Positions 1 through 12,288 of a stretch of 64,000 nt of DNA are shown in pieces. Each line of letters opens with the position of its first letter. Position 1 is the stretch's first letter. The notes beneath the pieces are model-generated. The model saw nothing but the letters and a program-made list of their open reading frames with translations, had not been told where the DNA came from and ran no database searches. The position numbers and the translations under genes were made by a program. This stretch comes from Ophiosphaerella korrae. Taxonomy: Eukaryota; Ascomycota; Dothideomycetes; Pleosporales; Phaeosphaeriaceae. Where the stretch lies: the NCBI GenBank assembly GCA_028456385.1, contig JALNQF010000092.1, positions 62,001 through 126,000 of the forward strand, given 5' to 3'.

Positions 1-3000
1 ACTAGACACATCCGCCACACTCGTCTTAATCCTGCCCCTCGACTCAACACCCCGCATATTCCCTACGCCTCCACCACCAACACAAATTTCCCACAACCTC
101 ACCCATTCATCGTTGCCAGCCGTCACAACGAAGACCTGCGCCTTGTGCCTTACAAGCGCACACGCTGTGATGGCCGAGGCGTGCGCGCGATTCCTGATGA
201 CTGGCGGTGTGGCATGTGCATTCTTCGTAGAATTGGTAGACGCCATTGTCAGCACAGCCAGGCTACCGTCGTCGCCAGCAGAGACGATAATTTTCTCGCT
301 ATCGGTGTCGTTGGCAAGCGAGGCCATGGCCTTGGACGAGCTTTGGTGAATACTAATAGGTTGTTCCCAGCATATAGTCGGAACAGGGGTCGTAGATTCG
401 GTATTAGAGTTTGTGGATTGGGGCGGCAATGGCCAGATAGCAATGTGGCCGTCGGTACCTGCTGTAAGTATGCTTTCGGGAGAGAGGAAGTCGCATTGCG
501 TTAAGCAGGAGGTGGAATAGAGGCCCTTCGCAAGTGGGTGCCACCTAACAGCGCCCGTGGGGTTGTACTGGTAAACCTTGGATATGTTAGCATATGAGGA
601 ATGATTGTGTGGAGATAATACCTTGATACTAGAGTCGGAGAAGACCATGGCGATGTCATATTCGCTACCATGCTTTCTCACGTCAAAGGACATGATCCTC
701 AAATCTGAATGCTCGCTTTCGGGAGCATATGTGTGTTCGCATACGATACCGATGGTCATGATGGATGGCAGCCTCCTTATCCTCCAGATATAGAACTCCT
801 CGCACCCACCACTGCTAAAGAGGTAATCGTTGTCTTCGGACCACTGCAGGTGCTGAATACCTGTGGTGTGTCTCCGCAATGTCCTTCGACAGAGCATCTC
901 TCCATCGACATACTCAAAAATCTTGATATCGGTGTCTTCCGCGCCTGTTGCGATAAGTTGGGGTGATGACCCCTGAGATACCGCCACGGCTTTAATCTCA
1001 CGACCATGTCCACCGGGGCGTATAGCGCTATGATTTGGCTTGGATTGAATACAGATGTGCATACTAGAGGCTCTTGTCCATACTAGAGTTCCCCAGCCCG
1101 GAAGATTGGGACGAGGCTGGAACGACCAGCTCCGGTGTGCACCTCCGGTGTCGACGCTCATTATTTCTTCTTCGACTGTAACGTCGTAAAGGACCCACTT
1201 CTTGCTTGAGAATCCGTGCACCATAAGGTGATTGTTAGAGAAGTAAAGACCTTCGATGTTTGGTCCAATGGGTAATGGTAGGTTGTAAACGAGTTCGACA
1301 GAGGTTGTATGTAAGCTGATGGCATGTACAGCAAGACGTCCATCCCGTCCTACGGATATCAAATGGCCGATACATCTATCGGTGGAAGATGCTACCCATT
1401 CCAGTGCAGTGACAGTTTCCACCCCATGAACTCCCTTTACTACCTTCAATAATGTAGCACAGTCGTCTGATGCCAATTGATCGTTGAAGAAGCTGTGCAC
1501 TGACACAGATCCACGTCGAAATCCGAGGTAGAGGAAGCTGCTTTCAGAACCAGAAGCAATTGCCATGCTAGTGATCATTGAGCCTGTCAGCGCGTCCGAT
1601 ATTGGTACTTTGATAGTACGAGCAATACAAGGCTTGGCATTCGCTGCGATTTCTACAAAGAAGAGTTGTGCTTCTGCCCGTCCAACAAGTGTAACAAGCA
1701 GTACAACTATATTGCGGCCTTGGAGGAGAGATGACTTCAAAGCAAACATTTCTCCAACCTTCCCATCGACGGAGCCAACCTTTGATAAGACTCCAGATGT
1801 TGCGGAGTACATGTATATAGAACCCACGGAACTTGCGATAAATGCGACACTAGATGCCGGCTCACTGGTGCATGTGGAGTACCCAGAAAGATCTTTTGGT
1901 TGTTCGATGAATGCTGCCATGTAAAGGCCATCATTGGCTTGTAGCATTGGCTGAGCTAGAACCACTGGCGGAACGTGATGGGCTTGAAGCCTAGTAACGA
2001 AAATTTTCCCAGAATTAGTAGTAAGTAGGATTGTACTGTGATCGAGAAAGCAGTAACTCCGAAAAAACTCGGTCTTTTTTGAAGATTTATGATCACATGG
2101 CAAAGATGACTCTGCATCAGGAGGTTGATCGAAAGTTTGCGCGAGCGACAGAACATCATGTACTGTGTACTCATAGGTCCTACTATTCAGTATGTTTTCC
2201 GAAATACTGGTGAGTGCATAGGCAGTAATTTTGGCGTCAGCACCGCCGCATACGATCCGTGGTCGTTTAAAGACATCCTCGTGTACGGCGCTGGACCAAA
2301 TGTTTTTCCCATTATGATATGCAGCACAATCCTGCTGGAGCAGCTTGCAAGGAAATGCCGCCCCTTCTTCAGTATTTAAGGTCAGTTTCCAGGTCCGTGA
2401 AGATGCGTCTTCCCCAGTAGAGAGGAGGAATATTGTTCCTTCACATGGCGCTATCTTGAGAAATCGTACGGTCCAGACGCGGGATATATGCCCCCATCCG
2501 ATCGCTAGGCACTCTGAACTAGAGAATGGCATCGGGTCGAAGGATGCATTGCTGAACCCTGTATGGTGAGTTCTAGCTGACTCTATTTCTTGGCTAGAAT
2601 CCAGCGAGTGGTCAGATTGTATGATAACGTCCGAAACATCCCATATGCGGATCGTACGGTCGTCGCTACAGCTTGCAATTATACGTTTCAGGCTTCCGCA
2701 GCACTCCGAGGGCAATTCCTTGGATATACGAACACCAAATATGGAACCTTCGTGTCCCAGGAAGACGCGATGAACTCGAGAAGTGGACCCAGAGTGTGGG
2801 TTGCGGCTCCAAGACCAGTACAGGATCTCCCCAAATGCAGTTCCAGCTGCTACAAGCACATGATCCCTAGATTCACAGAATACATGTGCCGAGTAGAGAA
2901 TTGAACGAGAGCTTGAAGTAAGCTCCTCTGTGAAGAGCGTGAAAACACTGTCTTTCGTTAGCTAAGATATGAGCTCACATGGGATGCCATGATCAACAAT

Positions 3001-3517
3001 ACCTAGGCGCATTATCTTCCGTACTTTTGCAGTCTATGGTGATTTGTATAAGTGCATTGTGAGCTGTGACAGCAACGCACGTGCCTCGCTGGTACTCCAC
3101 CTCATCTAGGTTTCCGAAACATGGAGCCAAGTCGAGTATCCAATCTGAGGCTTTCGCAACTTCAGACAAGATCACATCTAGCTGATAATCTTGATAACCT
3201 GTTGTCGTAAGATTGACCTCAAGAGCTCGAACGAGTCGTCCACCCCATACTACAAGTTTGATTACATGATTGATCTGATCAGAAAACACAGCGATGCCAT
3301 GCACAGTCTGCGCTTTGAACACGCGTTTTGACGCGATATAACTCGAATTTATGGCATTGTAAAAGCGCAGATATGGGCCTTCTCCTGCGACAAGCAACGC
3401 GCCACAGACTGCCAAAGCCGTCACTGGCAAGCGAACGAAACCATTCTGGATGATTTAGCTGCAGCTGAAAACGGCTCAGGGGATGCCACTCACGTGTAAC
3501 TGGAGTGGCGATGGCAT
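1..3517 (-). CDS. WDR6/Rtt10 (Trm734)-like WD40 protein, 3' end cut by window edge
   Basis: Homologue of the WD40 protein that in yeast (Rtt10/Trm734) and human (WDR6) partners the Trm7/FTSJ1 2'-O-methyltransferase for wobble-position tRNA methylation and is also linked to endosomal recycling. My model: a 24-nt first exon (ATG at 3517), intron 3446-3493, exon to 3003, intron 2948-3002, then one open exon to position 1, about 1138 residues so far. Recognition comes from the N-terminal block RLPVTALAV followed by LLVAGEGPYLRFYN, the block ILYSAHVF with a downstream GHEGSIFGV and SCSDDRTIRIWDVSD, and near the left edge ITACAL with TAGNDEWVRLWEI. The final C terminus lies outside the window. The short first exon was chosen because it keeps phase and joins directly to the conserved N-terminal block; a longer first exon starting at 3572 joined at another acceptor is the alternative. 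Divergent from the next gene, about 155 bp between starts. Confidence 0.82.
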
Positions 3518-3673
3518 TTCGTAGAAGGTTGGAGCTCCTACCAGAATTTTGAGGTTGAGTCAGCCCCACCATAAAGTTGGTGGGGTACCTATGACGAAGC
3601 TTAAAGATTCACGAAATTTACAAACCATCTCTCTTCTCAGCGTCCTTCGATTCAGTCGCATAATACACACAAC

Positions 3674-4276
3674 ATGTCTCTGAGCGTAAATAACGTCAAA
3701 TCCGAGGACACGGGAAACTCAGAGCAGGTCGGTCTACGATGCGCTTTCACCATCAACATCGCAACTAACAACAGACCGATAGATCGAGCAGGCATTCGCC
3801 GTAAAAGGCATGCTATTCCATGCGTCTTCCCTTCTCCACTAACCAATCCGCGCAGTGGTACAGCACATCGAGACGTACTGGAAGATCCTGGAGAAAGTCC
3901 CCGGGTCGAAACTGCGCCTGACCAAGATCGACGACGAGATATACGAGCACTTCAAGAAAGAATTTCCCGACTTCGACCCAACCGCCACCATAAATGAGGA
4001 AGAAATGAAGAGCAAAGAGGGCAAAGAGCGCTGGCGCAAGTTCATCAACGCATACGACAAGCGCATCGACGACTTCAACTTCGGCACCGTAATCCGGACA
4101 AACCCCAAGTTCGAATATGGCGAGAACGAGACTATATTTGCGGTGCGCATGCAGTTCTACGCTATCGAGATCGCCCGGTAAGTCAGACGATCTTTATCCA
4201 GGGAAAGCGCATATCTGACTTCCACAGGAACCGCGAGGGGCTAAACGACTGGGTACACGAGAAGGCTCAATCATAA
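3674..4276 (+). CDS. PBDC1 / Ypl225w family protein (eEF1A co-translational chaperone family)
   Basis: Small conserved eukaryotic protein of the PBDC1 family (old label 'polysaccharide biosynthesis domain'); the yeast member Ypl225w/Chp1 is a ribosome-associated chaperone for nascent eEF1A. Four exons: 3674-3727, 3783-3807, 3856-4177, 4228-4276. The body contains IETYWKILEKVPGSKLRLTK, DDEIYEHFKKEFPDFDP, KSKEGKERWRKFINAYDK and FNFGTVIRTNP, the typical family blocks, and the last exon ends LNDWVHEKAQS. Intron 1 (3728-3782) and intron 3 (4178-4227) are GT-AG. Intron 2 (3808-3855) appears to be GC-AG: this is the only reading that keeps the AFAVK and VQHIETYW blocks joined in frame. An alternative GT donor at 3801 would delete five conserved residues. 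The protein is cytosolic with no membrane segment. Confidence 0.85.
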
Positions 4277-4870
4277 AGCGATGAGTATCTACCTCTACAG
4301 TAAAAGAAATCACCACAAGCATACCGAGTAATTCGGTCGACCCCTCGCTCCTGTGACGAGACTCCCGGATGCGCGGCTCTTTGTTCTACATTGGTATCTG
4401 TTTTTGCCTCTTCGGCCGTGGGAAAAAGGACTTTGCGACGATTTCGCCAGAGGGAAGGTACCTGGCGCATTGAAGCGCTCGAGGCAATCGTAGCGCCTCG
4501 AAGACTACGCGGCGCTAATACCCCTCGCGCGTATACTGTAATCCTACCAGCTACATGAATAGTTACATTTTGCTCAAACCAAAAACAGTGAGAACCCATG
4601 TTTTTTTTTTTCGCAATACGTAGTCTCAAGAAGGGGAACTTGCCCCTATGGTACACACTAGCCACTAGTCGCGAGAACAATATTAAGCCGCAGACAAAGT
4701 ACTCGAACACCAAACCCGTCGGCGCTAGTCTATTTTGGGGCAGATATTTACTTTCACTACACTTGACGCATACATCTGAACATGCATCTCTAGCATTTTG
4801 TGCCTCGATTCCATTTCACTTTACTATCATATTCTCTCAATTACCTCAATTACCAGCCCAAGCCCGCACA
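4277..4870. other. Intergenic region upstream of the Ste6-like gene
   Basis: 594 bp without a supportable gene. It holds a 10-T tract near 4600, pyrimidine-rich stretches just before the ste6-like start (4840-4865), and no repeat family member that I recognise. It presumably contains the 3' UTR of the PBDC1 gene and the promoter of the ABC transporter. Confidence 0.5.
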
Positions 4871-7800
4871 ATGGCGACACCACAACCCCCCTCTAACCAA
4901 GACCCAGACGAAGAAACCCAATACGTGCTCCACGCAGGCTGGAACTCGCTCTTCGCCTTCATCACCAAGTCGCACCTCCCCCTCATCTCATGCGGTCTCC
5001 TCAGTGCACTCCTCAGCGCGGCCACAATGCCCGTCTTCGCCATAATCTACGGGCTGATATTCCGCGCGTACACGTCCTTCGGGCAAGGCAGCATAGACGG
5101 CGCCACGCTACGCTCTAGCGTAACGACATACTGCCTCATATTAACCGGCATCGCGGCTCTCAACTGGGCTGCGAACAGCCTGTATTTTTTCTTTTTCCTT
5201 GCGTTTGGCGCTGTGCAGGCGAGGGGTGCGCGAAACGGGGTGTTTGATGCGTTGGTCGGGAAAGAGATGGCGTGGTATGATACGCGGAAGATGGGGACTG
5301 CGGCGTTTTTGCCGGCGGTGCAGATGTAAGTGGATGGGAACTAGATATGCTGTGGGAAGTGACTGACGAACAGGCACATTCGCGACCTGCAATTGTCAGT
5401 GTCTGCGCCGTTTGGCGAGGGAGCGCAGTGCCTGTTTCAGGGCCTGGCTGCCCTCGCTGTGGCACTGTATTACTCGTGGAATCTGACACTCGTGGTACTC
5501 AGTTCTGTTCCGCTGATATATGCCTTGCAATCAGTGCTTGCGCGCCGACTAGCGATTCATGCGAACGAGCATGCGGAGACGCTCCAGTCTGCGTTGAAGT
5601 ATGTTACAAATGCGATTCAGAGCATCGAGGCTGTCAAGTGCTTCAATGGCGAGCGACAGGAATTGGCCTCGTTCAGGAAGATTACGGCCCTCGCGGCGAG
5701 CGCATATCGACGTGTGGCGAATGTGCGCGCTATGCAGATTGGCACCATGCAGTTCCTCACGCTCAGCATTTTTGTACAGGGTTTCTGGTACGGGAGTCAT
5801 CTTGTTAGCACGGGGGCGTTGAGTGCTGGACAAGTCATTACGACGTTCTGGGCAGCGTTGATGGCCATCATGGGCATTACGGGATTCCTGCCACAGTTCA
5901 TCGTTATGCAGAAGGGTAAAATCGCAGGCGCACGACTCCGACTCCTTGTGAAGCAAAGTTCGACAAACGATCGGTGGAAAGAGATAGGGGGTGCTCTGAA
6001 GCCCTCGCGGTGCCTGGGCGACATTGAATTCCAAGACGTAAGATGACCTTGGATTGAGAGAACTCCCAACTGATGATATAGGTATCCTTCTCCTACCCCT
6101 CACGCCCCGAAGACCTAGCCATCCGCACTGCCTCCCTCTTCTTCCAAGCTGGCGAAACAACATTCGTTATCGGCAAAAGCGGCTCAGGTAAGAGCACACT
6201 GGGCCAACTGCTCGTCCGCTTGTACGAGCCCCTATCCGGCCAAATTGTGCTAGACAACCACCCCCTCAACAAGCTCGACGTGCAATGGTTGCGCAAAAAC
6301 ATCACCCTCGTCGAACAGCACAGCGTCCTCTTCGACTCGAGCATTGCCGAGAACATATGCCTGGGCCGCCCAGATGGAACTGTCGGTCCCAACGAGATCA
6401 AACACGCGCTCTTGTTCGCGCTGCTAGACGCCACGGTGCACGCCCTTCCGCACGGCGTCCATACGCAACTCGGCATGAACAGGCGCTCGCTGAGCGGCGG
6501 CCAACAGCAACGCATGGCGCTTGCGCGTGCACGAATCCGCGACTCGCCCGTGCTTGTCCTAGACGAATCGACCAGCGCGCTAGACTCCGTCTCGCGCGCC
6601 GCCGTCCTGCAAGCAATTCGCGCTTGGCGCAAGGGCAGAACGACGATCATCATCACGCACGATATCTCACAGATCCAGGCGGAGGACTACCTCTACCTGA
6701 TGGAGAATGCGTGCGTGGCGCAGGAGGGTTTTCGTTCGGACCTCGAGGCGCGCAGGGGGGCGTTCCAGGCGTTGCTTGCGGTGCATGTTGAAGATGATGG
6801 AGAGAGTGAGTGCGAGTTTGGGGGTGAGGCGAGTGAGATTATTTCGTTGTATGAGGAGGAGACGTTGGGGAGGGAATCGTTGCATCGGCCTCTGTCGGCA
6901 GTGCAATTTGGCGATAATTTCATAGCGCCTTTTGAGATGGGGAAGCGCGAGTCGTTTGGCGTGGGAGGGTCTCCCAGCTGGGAGAAGCGGCAGAGTAGGT
7001 TTGAGTTTGAGGATGGGGGTGTAGGAGCCACGAAGCGTCGTCCTGGTATGCGGCGGACGTCTATCTCGCGGAGCTTGATGAGTGATTATAGTGTACGGCC
7101 AAGTTCGAGGGCTTCAAGGACTTTTCATCATCCGCGGCACTCGGTGGCGAAGGAGTATGGCCCACGGCCAGGCACGAGCGCTTCTTCACGGCCGCGATCC
7201 CAACCCTATGCGTATACTCAACGCCTTTCGATCGAGCAATCCGGACACCGAAGACACCGAGATTTGCAGAGATCTCAAACCCCCAACGGCCCCTCCCAAT
7301 CCCCATCAAACGAACCCCTCGGAATCCTCGAAATCCTGAAAACCGTCTGGCCCACAGTATCCTGGCGTGCGCGCCTCACCCTCTTTGGAGCCTTTGCCTG
7401 CGCCATGATTCACGCTGCCTGCACCCCCGTATTCTCCTGGCTCTTCGCTCAACTGCTGCAAACGTTCTACATGCCCGAGTTCCGCTCCCGCCGCGCCCTT
7501 ACCTACTCCATGGCAATTCTAGGCATCGCCATTGGCGACGGAATAGCCACGTACCTCCTCTTCTACCTCTCCGATTCCGTCGCACAGTCCTGGACGCACA
7601 CGCTGAAACAAAAAGCCATGCACGCCATCCTCTCCCAGCCACGAGAGTTCTTCGACGCAGAAGAAAACAGCATATCGCGGCTCGCAGAAACACTCGACCA
7701 CTTCGCAGAAGAAGCGCGCAATCTGCCGGGACGGTTCGCAGGTATCCTTGTTGTTATCGTGCTTATGATTGGGATATCGATTGGGTGGAGTTTAGTTACA

Positions 7801-9201
7801 TGTTGGCGGCTTGCGCTTGTTGCGTTGGGGTGTGGGCCCGTCATGTTTGTCATTACCAAGAGCTTTAATATAATCAGCAGTCACTGGGAGGCGCGGGCGA
7901 ACGATGCAGACGATGTGGTGGGCCAGGTGTTGCACGAGACGTTTGTGAACATTCGGACTGTCCGCAGTCTCACGTTGGAACCGCATTTCCGCCAGAAATA
8001 CGTGCGCGCAACGGCGGCGGCGACGAAAATCGGAATCAAGCGCGCGATTTACTCTGGGTCGATGTTTGGGCTGCAGTTTTGCAGCATTCTGTTTGTGGCT
8101 ATTTTGCTGTTTTGGTATGGCGCGGTGTTGATGGCATCGAATCAGTATAGTGTTACTCAGATTCTGGAGACGTTTCTTATTCTGATGTTGAGCGTGAATC
8201 ATATCACGTATATGGGGCATTATATCACGCAGATCAACATGGCGCGGACAGCGGCGTCACGACTCCTCCGTCTTGCACGTCTGCCCCCTTCGTCTGACGA
8301 ACACGTAGGCGGTCTAAAGATCCAAGTTGCCGGCAGTATCGCCTTTACGAACGCGAATTTCCGATATCCCTCGCAGAAGGACCACCAGGTGTTGCACGAC
8401 GTGTCTTTTACGCTGCCACGCGGAACGTGCACTGCGATCGTAGGGCCGTCTGGATCAGGGAAGTCCACGGTTGCAGCGCTACTGATGAAGATGTATGCTG
8501 CTGATCGAGCGGATACGGCCTCTGTTACGGTATCAGGACTGGATATACACGCGCTGGATACCACGGTGTTGCGCGAGCGTATCGCGCTCGTCTCGCAAAC
8601 GCCTGTAATATTCCCGCGAAGCATTGCGCAGAACATCGTGTATGGATTGGACGAAGCGGATCCACGAACAAACATGCGGAATGTAAGAGATGCGGCAAAC
8701 GCGGCGGGCATTTCCGAGTTCGTAGAGTCATTGGCGATGGGATATGGAACTGTAATTGGAGCCGGGGGTACGGGGTTGAGTGGAGGGCAGGCACAGCGGA
8801 TAGCTATTGCGCGGGCGTTGGCGCGGAAGCCGGATATTCTAATCCTGGATGAGGCGACAAGTGCGTTGGATATGGAGTCTGCAGGTGTGGTGCGCGAAAC
8901 AATTAAGAGACTTGTAGGAGATGTGACCAAGGGTAGCAACCTTACACTAGTTTCGCCACGGTCTGGCGGTGTGTGGGATAATAAAGGGTGGGAGCGTGGG
9001 GCAAAGGAGAAGGAGAGGGGCAAGAGGAAGAAGATGACGGTGGTGATCATTACGCATGCGAAGGAGATGATGGGAATTGCAGAGCATATTGTGATGATGG
9101 ACCAAGGGCGCGTAGTCGAGCAAGGGCCTTTCATTGACTTGAAGAGGAAAAATGGAGGAGCATTTGCGAGGTTACTGAAAGGTGAAAGAGATACCATCTA
9201 G
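4871..9201 (+). CDS. ste6: Ste6-like full-size ABC-B transporter (a-factor/lipopeptide pheromone exporter family)
   Basis: Full ABC-B exporter, TMD-NBD-TMD-NBD, about 1412 residues from three exons (4871-5325, 5374-6037, 6082-9201). NBD1 has Walker A GKSGSGKST (about residue 404), signature LSGGQQQRM (about 510) and Walker B VLVLDEST (about 530). NBD2 has GPSGSGKST (about 1160), LSGGQAQR (about 1272) and ILILDEAT (about 1292). A long Ser/Arg-rich linker (about residues 590-780) separates the halves. Between Walker B and the H-loop of NBD2 (VIITHAKE) lies a charged insertion of roughly 40 residues. Family knowledge: fungal Ste6 exports the farnesylated a-type mating pheromone across the plasma membrane; multidrug relatives have the same fold, so pheromone export is inferred from the fungal Ste6-like layout. 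The gene converges on gpi14 with only 35 bp between stop codons, so the 3' UTRs probably overlap. Confidence 0.83.
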
Positions 9202-9236
9202 AAGCATGCCAATCAAAAATCTACTTTCGATGAACG

Positions 9237-10585
9237 TCATTCGGGACTCAAGCTTGTTTCTTTTTTCTTTGATGCGATGGGGTGTCGGGATTTGCGTTTT
9301 GTGTCGTCGATGATTATTCCTAGTATTCCGGTATTTACGAGGAAAAAGAATATCCCTGATGCCCAGAGGCCCGGAACGAACGTTGAGTGGCCATTGAACT
9401 CGAGTTGAAAGCCTTGTTGTAGCCATGCCAGTTGGCCGACGATCCACAAAACCAACGCAGACAAGCCAATTTTGGGTGATTGCAAAAGCGTTGAATCAGG
9501 GAGATAGTATGGTAAGAACATCATGTACCAGAGGAAGTACTGTAATTGTTAGATGTCTGTTGCAGTGGTGAGATTGTTATACATACTTGACTTGTGCAAA
9601 CCTTGTTGAAAGTTACAAACGCAAATGTTTGTGCTAACATTGTGCTTGGAAGGTCTTTTTTAGCTAGTACCAGCGGGATGAAGACGGCGCTGAGAAGTAG
9701 CTGCGGGACAAAGGCGAGGCGTTCGAGCTCGAAGGACCGGGAAGTGGTGTGTGGAGAGGAGTTGAGGTAAAGGAGTGTGTTGTATGGCGAGAAATTGTGT
9801 CGATGGTCGATTCGTATCAAGTGGTAGAGGTAGCTATGCTCGAGGAAGGGGTAGCCATACATTGATTGCATGGTTATGTTGAGGGCGGCAAAGGTGAGCA
9901 GGCTGTAGCTTGCCAATTCAACTCTCTCCACACTGAAAAAGGCGATGATCTGGTCGGTTGTTGACGGCGGTGGCGTGGATTTAATGGCTTTGATTGGTCC
10001 GCTGCCTTCATCATCTAGCCACCAGACGATTGAAGCCGCATAGATGAATGGATATATCTTGAAATGCACGGCAAAGCCCAGCAAGAATCCTGCGGCTGGG
10101 ATACGCTTCGCTAGTACTGCCCAGAGCAACGCCGTGACGAAGACACCCAAAAGTCCCTCAGAGCTTCCCCTCGTGCTGATAGTTGCGACCATGGGGTTCA
10201 ATAGCCATATACTTGCAAACTTGAGTGCCCTCTCGTCCCCCATTTTCCGATACTCTTTCAAAATGCGGTACATCATCCATCCCGCAGCCACATCTCCAAT
10301 GGCAAAAAGAATCTTGCCGAATGAAAACCAGAACTGACCAGGCCAGACAGTGGGATAGATGAGCCAGGCGAGCAGAGGGGTGTAGCGATAAGTGTCCCGC
10401 GCGTAGGGAGATTGGCCGCGCGAAATAAACCGAGCAGCATCAGTGAAGACATAATAATCAATATCAGTGTATTTCATTGGCGAGTTTGCATCTTGCCAGA
10501 GACCGTAGAGAAGGAAGACAATGCGGAGGATGATAGATGATGTGAAGATAGCACGTGGAGACCTGAAAAAGGAGGAAAGAGCCAT
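9237..10585 (-). CDS. GPI14: GPI mannosyltransferase 1 (PIG-M/Gpi14)
   Basis: ER membrane alpha-1,4-mannosyltransferase that adds the first mannose to the GPI anchor precursor from dolichol-phosphate mannose. Two exons (10585-9587 and 9539-9237, 47-nt GT-AG intron) give 433 residues, the usual length. Visible family blocks: the lumenal DID motif in KYTDIDYYVFTDAARFI near residue 40, GQSPYARDTYRYTPLLAW, LNPMVATISTRGSSEG, FAVHFKIYPFIY and, across the splice site, FNKVCTSQ joined to YFLWYMMFLPYYLP. Multiple hydrophobic segments follow. The intron starts GTATGT and ends TTACAG. Convergent with the ABC transporter and divergent from the TRAX gene. Confidence 0.93.
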
Positions 10586-10864
10586 GATGAATGATGAACG
10601 CTAACAGGCCGGAAGCAAAGAGGCTATATCATGCAGAAAACCACAAGCACCCACAAAGGGAAAAGTTGGAGATGGGAGAGGATGCCAATTGGGCCATGCA
10701 AAGAACTGTGTAGGTTACACGTACTGAGAAGACGTGCAAGGTGTTCGCTACAGGGGAAAGAGTAGCCGAGGCGATCTAGGCCTAATACGGATAAGTATCC
10801 CTTGCTGCATCAACTTCGCTCTTTATTCCGACTTCCTTGCTAGAAGACAACACGTTGCAAACTG

Positions 10865-11861
10865 ATGGGTCTTAAGAGATCAAGAGAAGACGCGATGGTG
10901 GAAGCGAAGGCAGAGCAGCCGGCATCGCCAATTGTTGCCATGTTTGAGGGGTTCAGGAAAGAGTTGGATGAGCATCACGAGCGCCGTGAGAGGACCATCA
11001 AAGCGTCGCGCGACATTACTGCAGCAAGCAAGAAAATGTAAGAATGCGCTCTTATTATGAAGACGATTACTGATATGTGTACAGCATTTTCACACTCCAG
11101 AGGTCAGGAGAGACAGTCATTTCTTCAAAAACACTCAAACTTATTAAAACAGGGTCCGTCAAGTGTGCGAAACAGTGCCTCCGCCTCTCACTAAAAATAA
11201 TGCGCAGTACTGGGAGATAATCGAAAATCAGTACAAGAATATCTGTGCAGACCTGCAGGGCCTCAATGCTCATCGCTACGCCCACAACATCACAGGCGGC
11301 AACCAAGAATTCATGGAGGCGCTGAGCTTTCAGCACTACCTAGAGACGCAGTCGGTGATTCGGTATGAAGAGGTTCAGGCAAAAATCGCAGCCATGTGTG
11401 GCGAGGGCGGGGCAGTCTCACTCACGCCAGAAGACTACGTTCTTGGCATCTGCGACATGACGGGAGAGCTGATGCGTTTTGCAATCACGACCATGGCTGC
11501 GACTGGCAAGCTGCCAGCCGGCAACAAGGTCAGCTCTAACAAGAGAGTCAAGCAGGAGGCTGATGGGGGCGACAAGATGGACGTCGATGGCCAGGCGCCA
11601 GGGTCTCAAGACGGGGAAAAGCCGAGAAGTGTCTTGGACGACCTTCGCGCGATCCGGCTGCAGCTGGAAATGTTTGAGGCGCCCCAGGGGACCAAGTTTG
11701 ACTATGAGCTAGGCACGAAGAAGATGCCGGTGATGCGCGAGAGCGTGGACAAGGTGGAGAAGGCGCTGTATGGACTGACGGTGCGAGGCTCAGAGCGGCC
11801 CAGGGGCTGGATGCCGGATCTTGGAGGAGGAGACAAGCGGGCAGAGGTAGAGGGCTACTAA
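10865..11861 (+). CDS. Translin-associated factor X (TRAX/TSNAX family)
   Basis: Translin-family protein; with translin it forms the C3PO endoribonuclease that processes small RNA passenger strands and tRNA fragments. Three exons: 10865-11037, an 18-nt microexon 11085-11102, and 11153-11861 (299 residues). The splice junctions rebuild the family block KKIIFTLQRVRQV. Further blocks are FRKELDEHHERRERTIKASRDIT near the N terminus, FQHYLETQSVIRYEEVQ and a helix rich in acidic residues (LTPEDYVLGICDMTGELMR), typical of the TRAX catalytic face. A low-complexity acidic/lysine insertion (residues about 205-235, NKRVKQEADGGDKMD) interrupts the C-terminal helices. The 3' end is a single exon ending in an acidic tail. 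No second translin-family gene is visible in the window. Confidence 0.9.
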
Positions 11862-12288
11862 CTGCAGCGGGTGCAGCGGGCGCAGGCCATAGGATGTAGA
11901 GCGGTTGCGTGGGTGAGCGGCTGGGTGGTTGGGTGGTTGGTGGTTGGGTGGTGTGGCGTCGGTGTGGCTGGTGGCATCCCACTTGGCGCACCTCAGTCAA
12001 CAGACGATGCAGACCTTCACTTGCCAGCCTGTTTGCCCGTTTGCCTTCGCCCTCCGCCCGCGTCCTGCCCGGCCTGCCCCCGCCCTCCCTTGTTTGTGCT
12101 GCGCCATGCCCACGACTGAACCACCCGCTTCTGCGCCGCGACCCTGCCGCGCGACAATAATGCTCACGCCCTGAGTGTGCTAACCCCGAGGCCAGAAAGC
12201 GCGGCACCGACCCCAATCACCCACCTGCCCACCCGCCCACCTGCCCACCAGCCACCAGCCCTCTCTCTGCCTGCCCGCGCACCCCAAC
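11862..12288. other. C-rich intergenic region
   Basis: 427 bp between the TRAX and PIN-domain genes. The left part is G/T-rich (ggttggttggtggttgggtgg near 11920-11950) and the right part is C-rich with imperfect GCCCACCT/CCAGCC repeats just upstream of the next start. No gene seen. Confidence 0.5.

Noticed and set aside
8220..9197. 325-codon minus-strand open frame
   Set aside because: Lies entirely antisense to the conserved second ABC domain of the Ste6-like gene.
11871..12174. Several short plus-strand frames downstream of TRAX
   Set aside because: Low-complexity C/G-rich sequence, no conserved block, three overlapping frames equally open.
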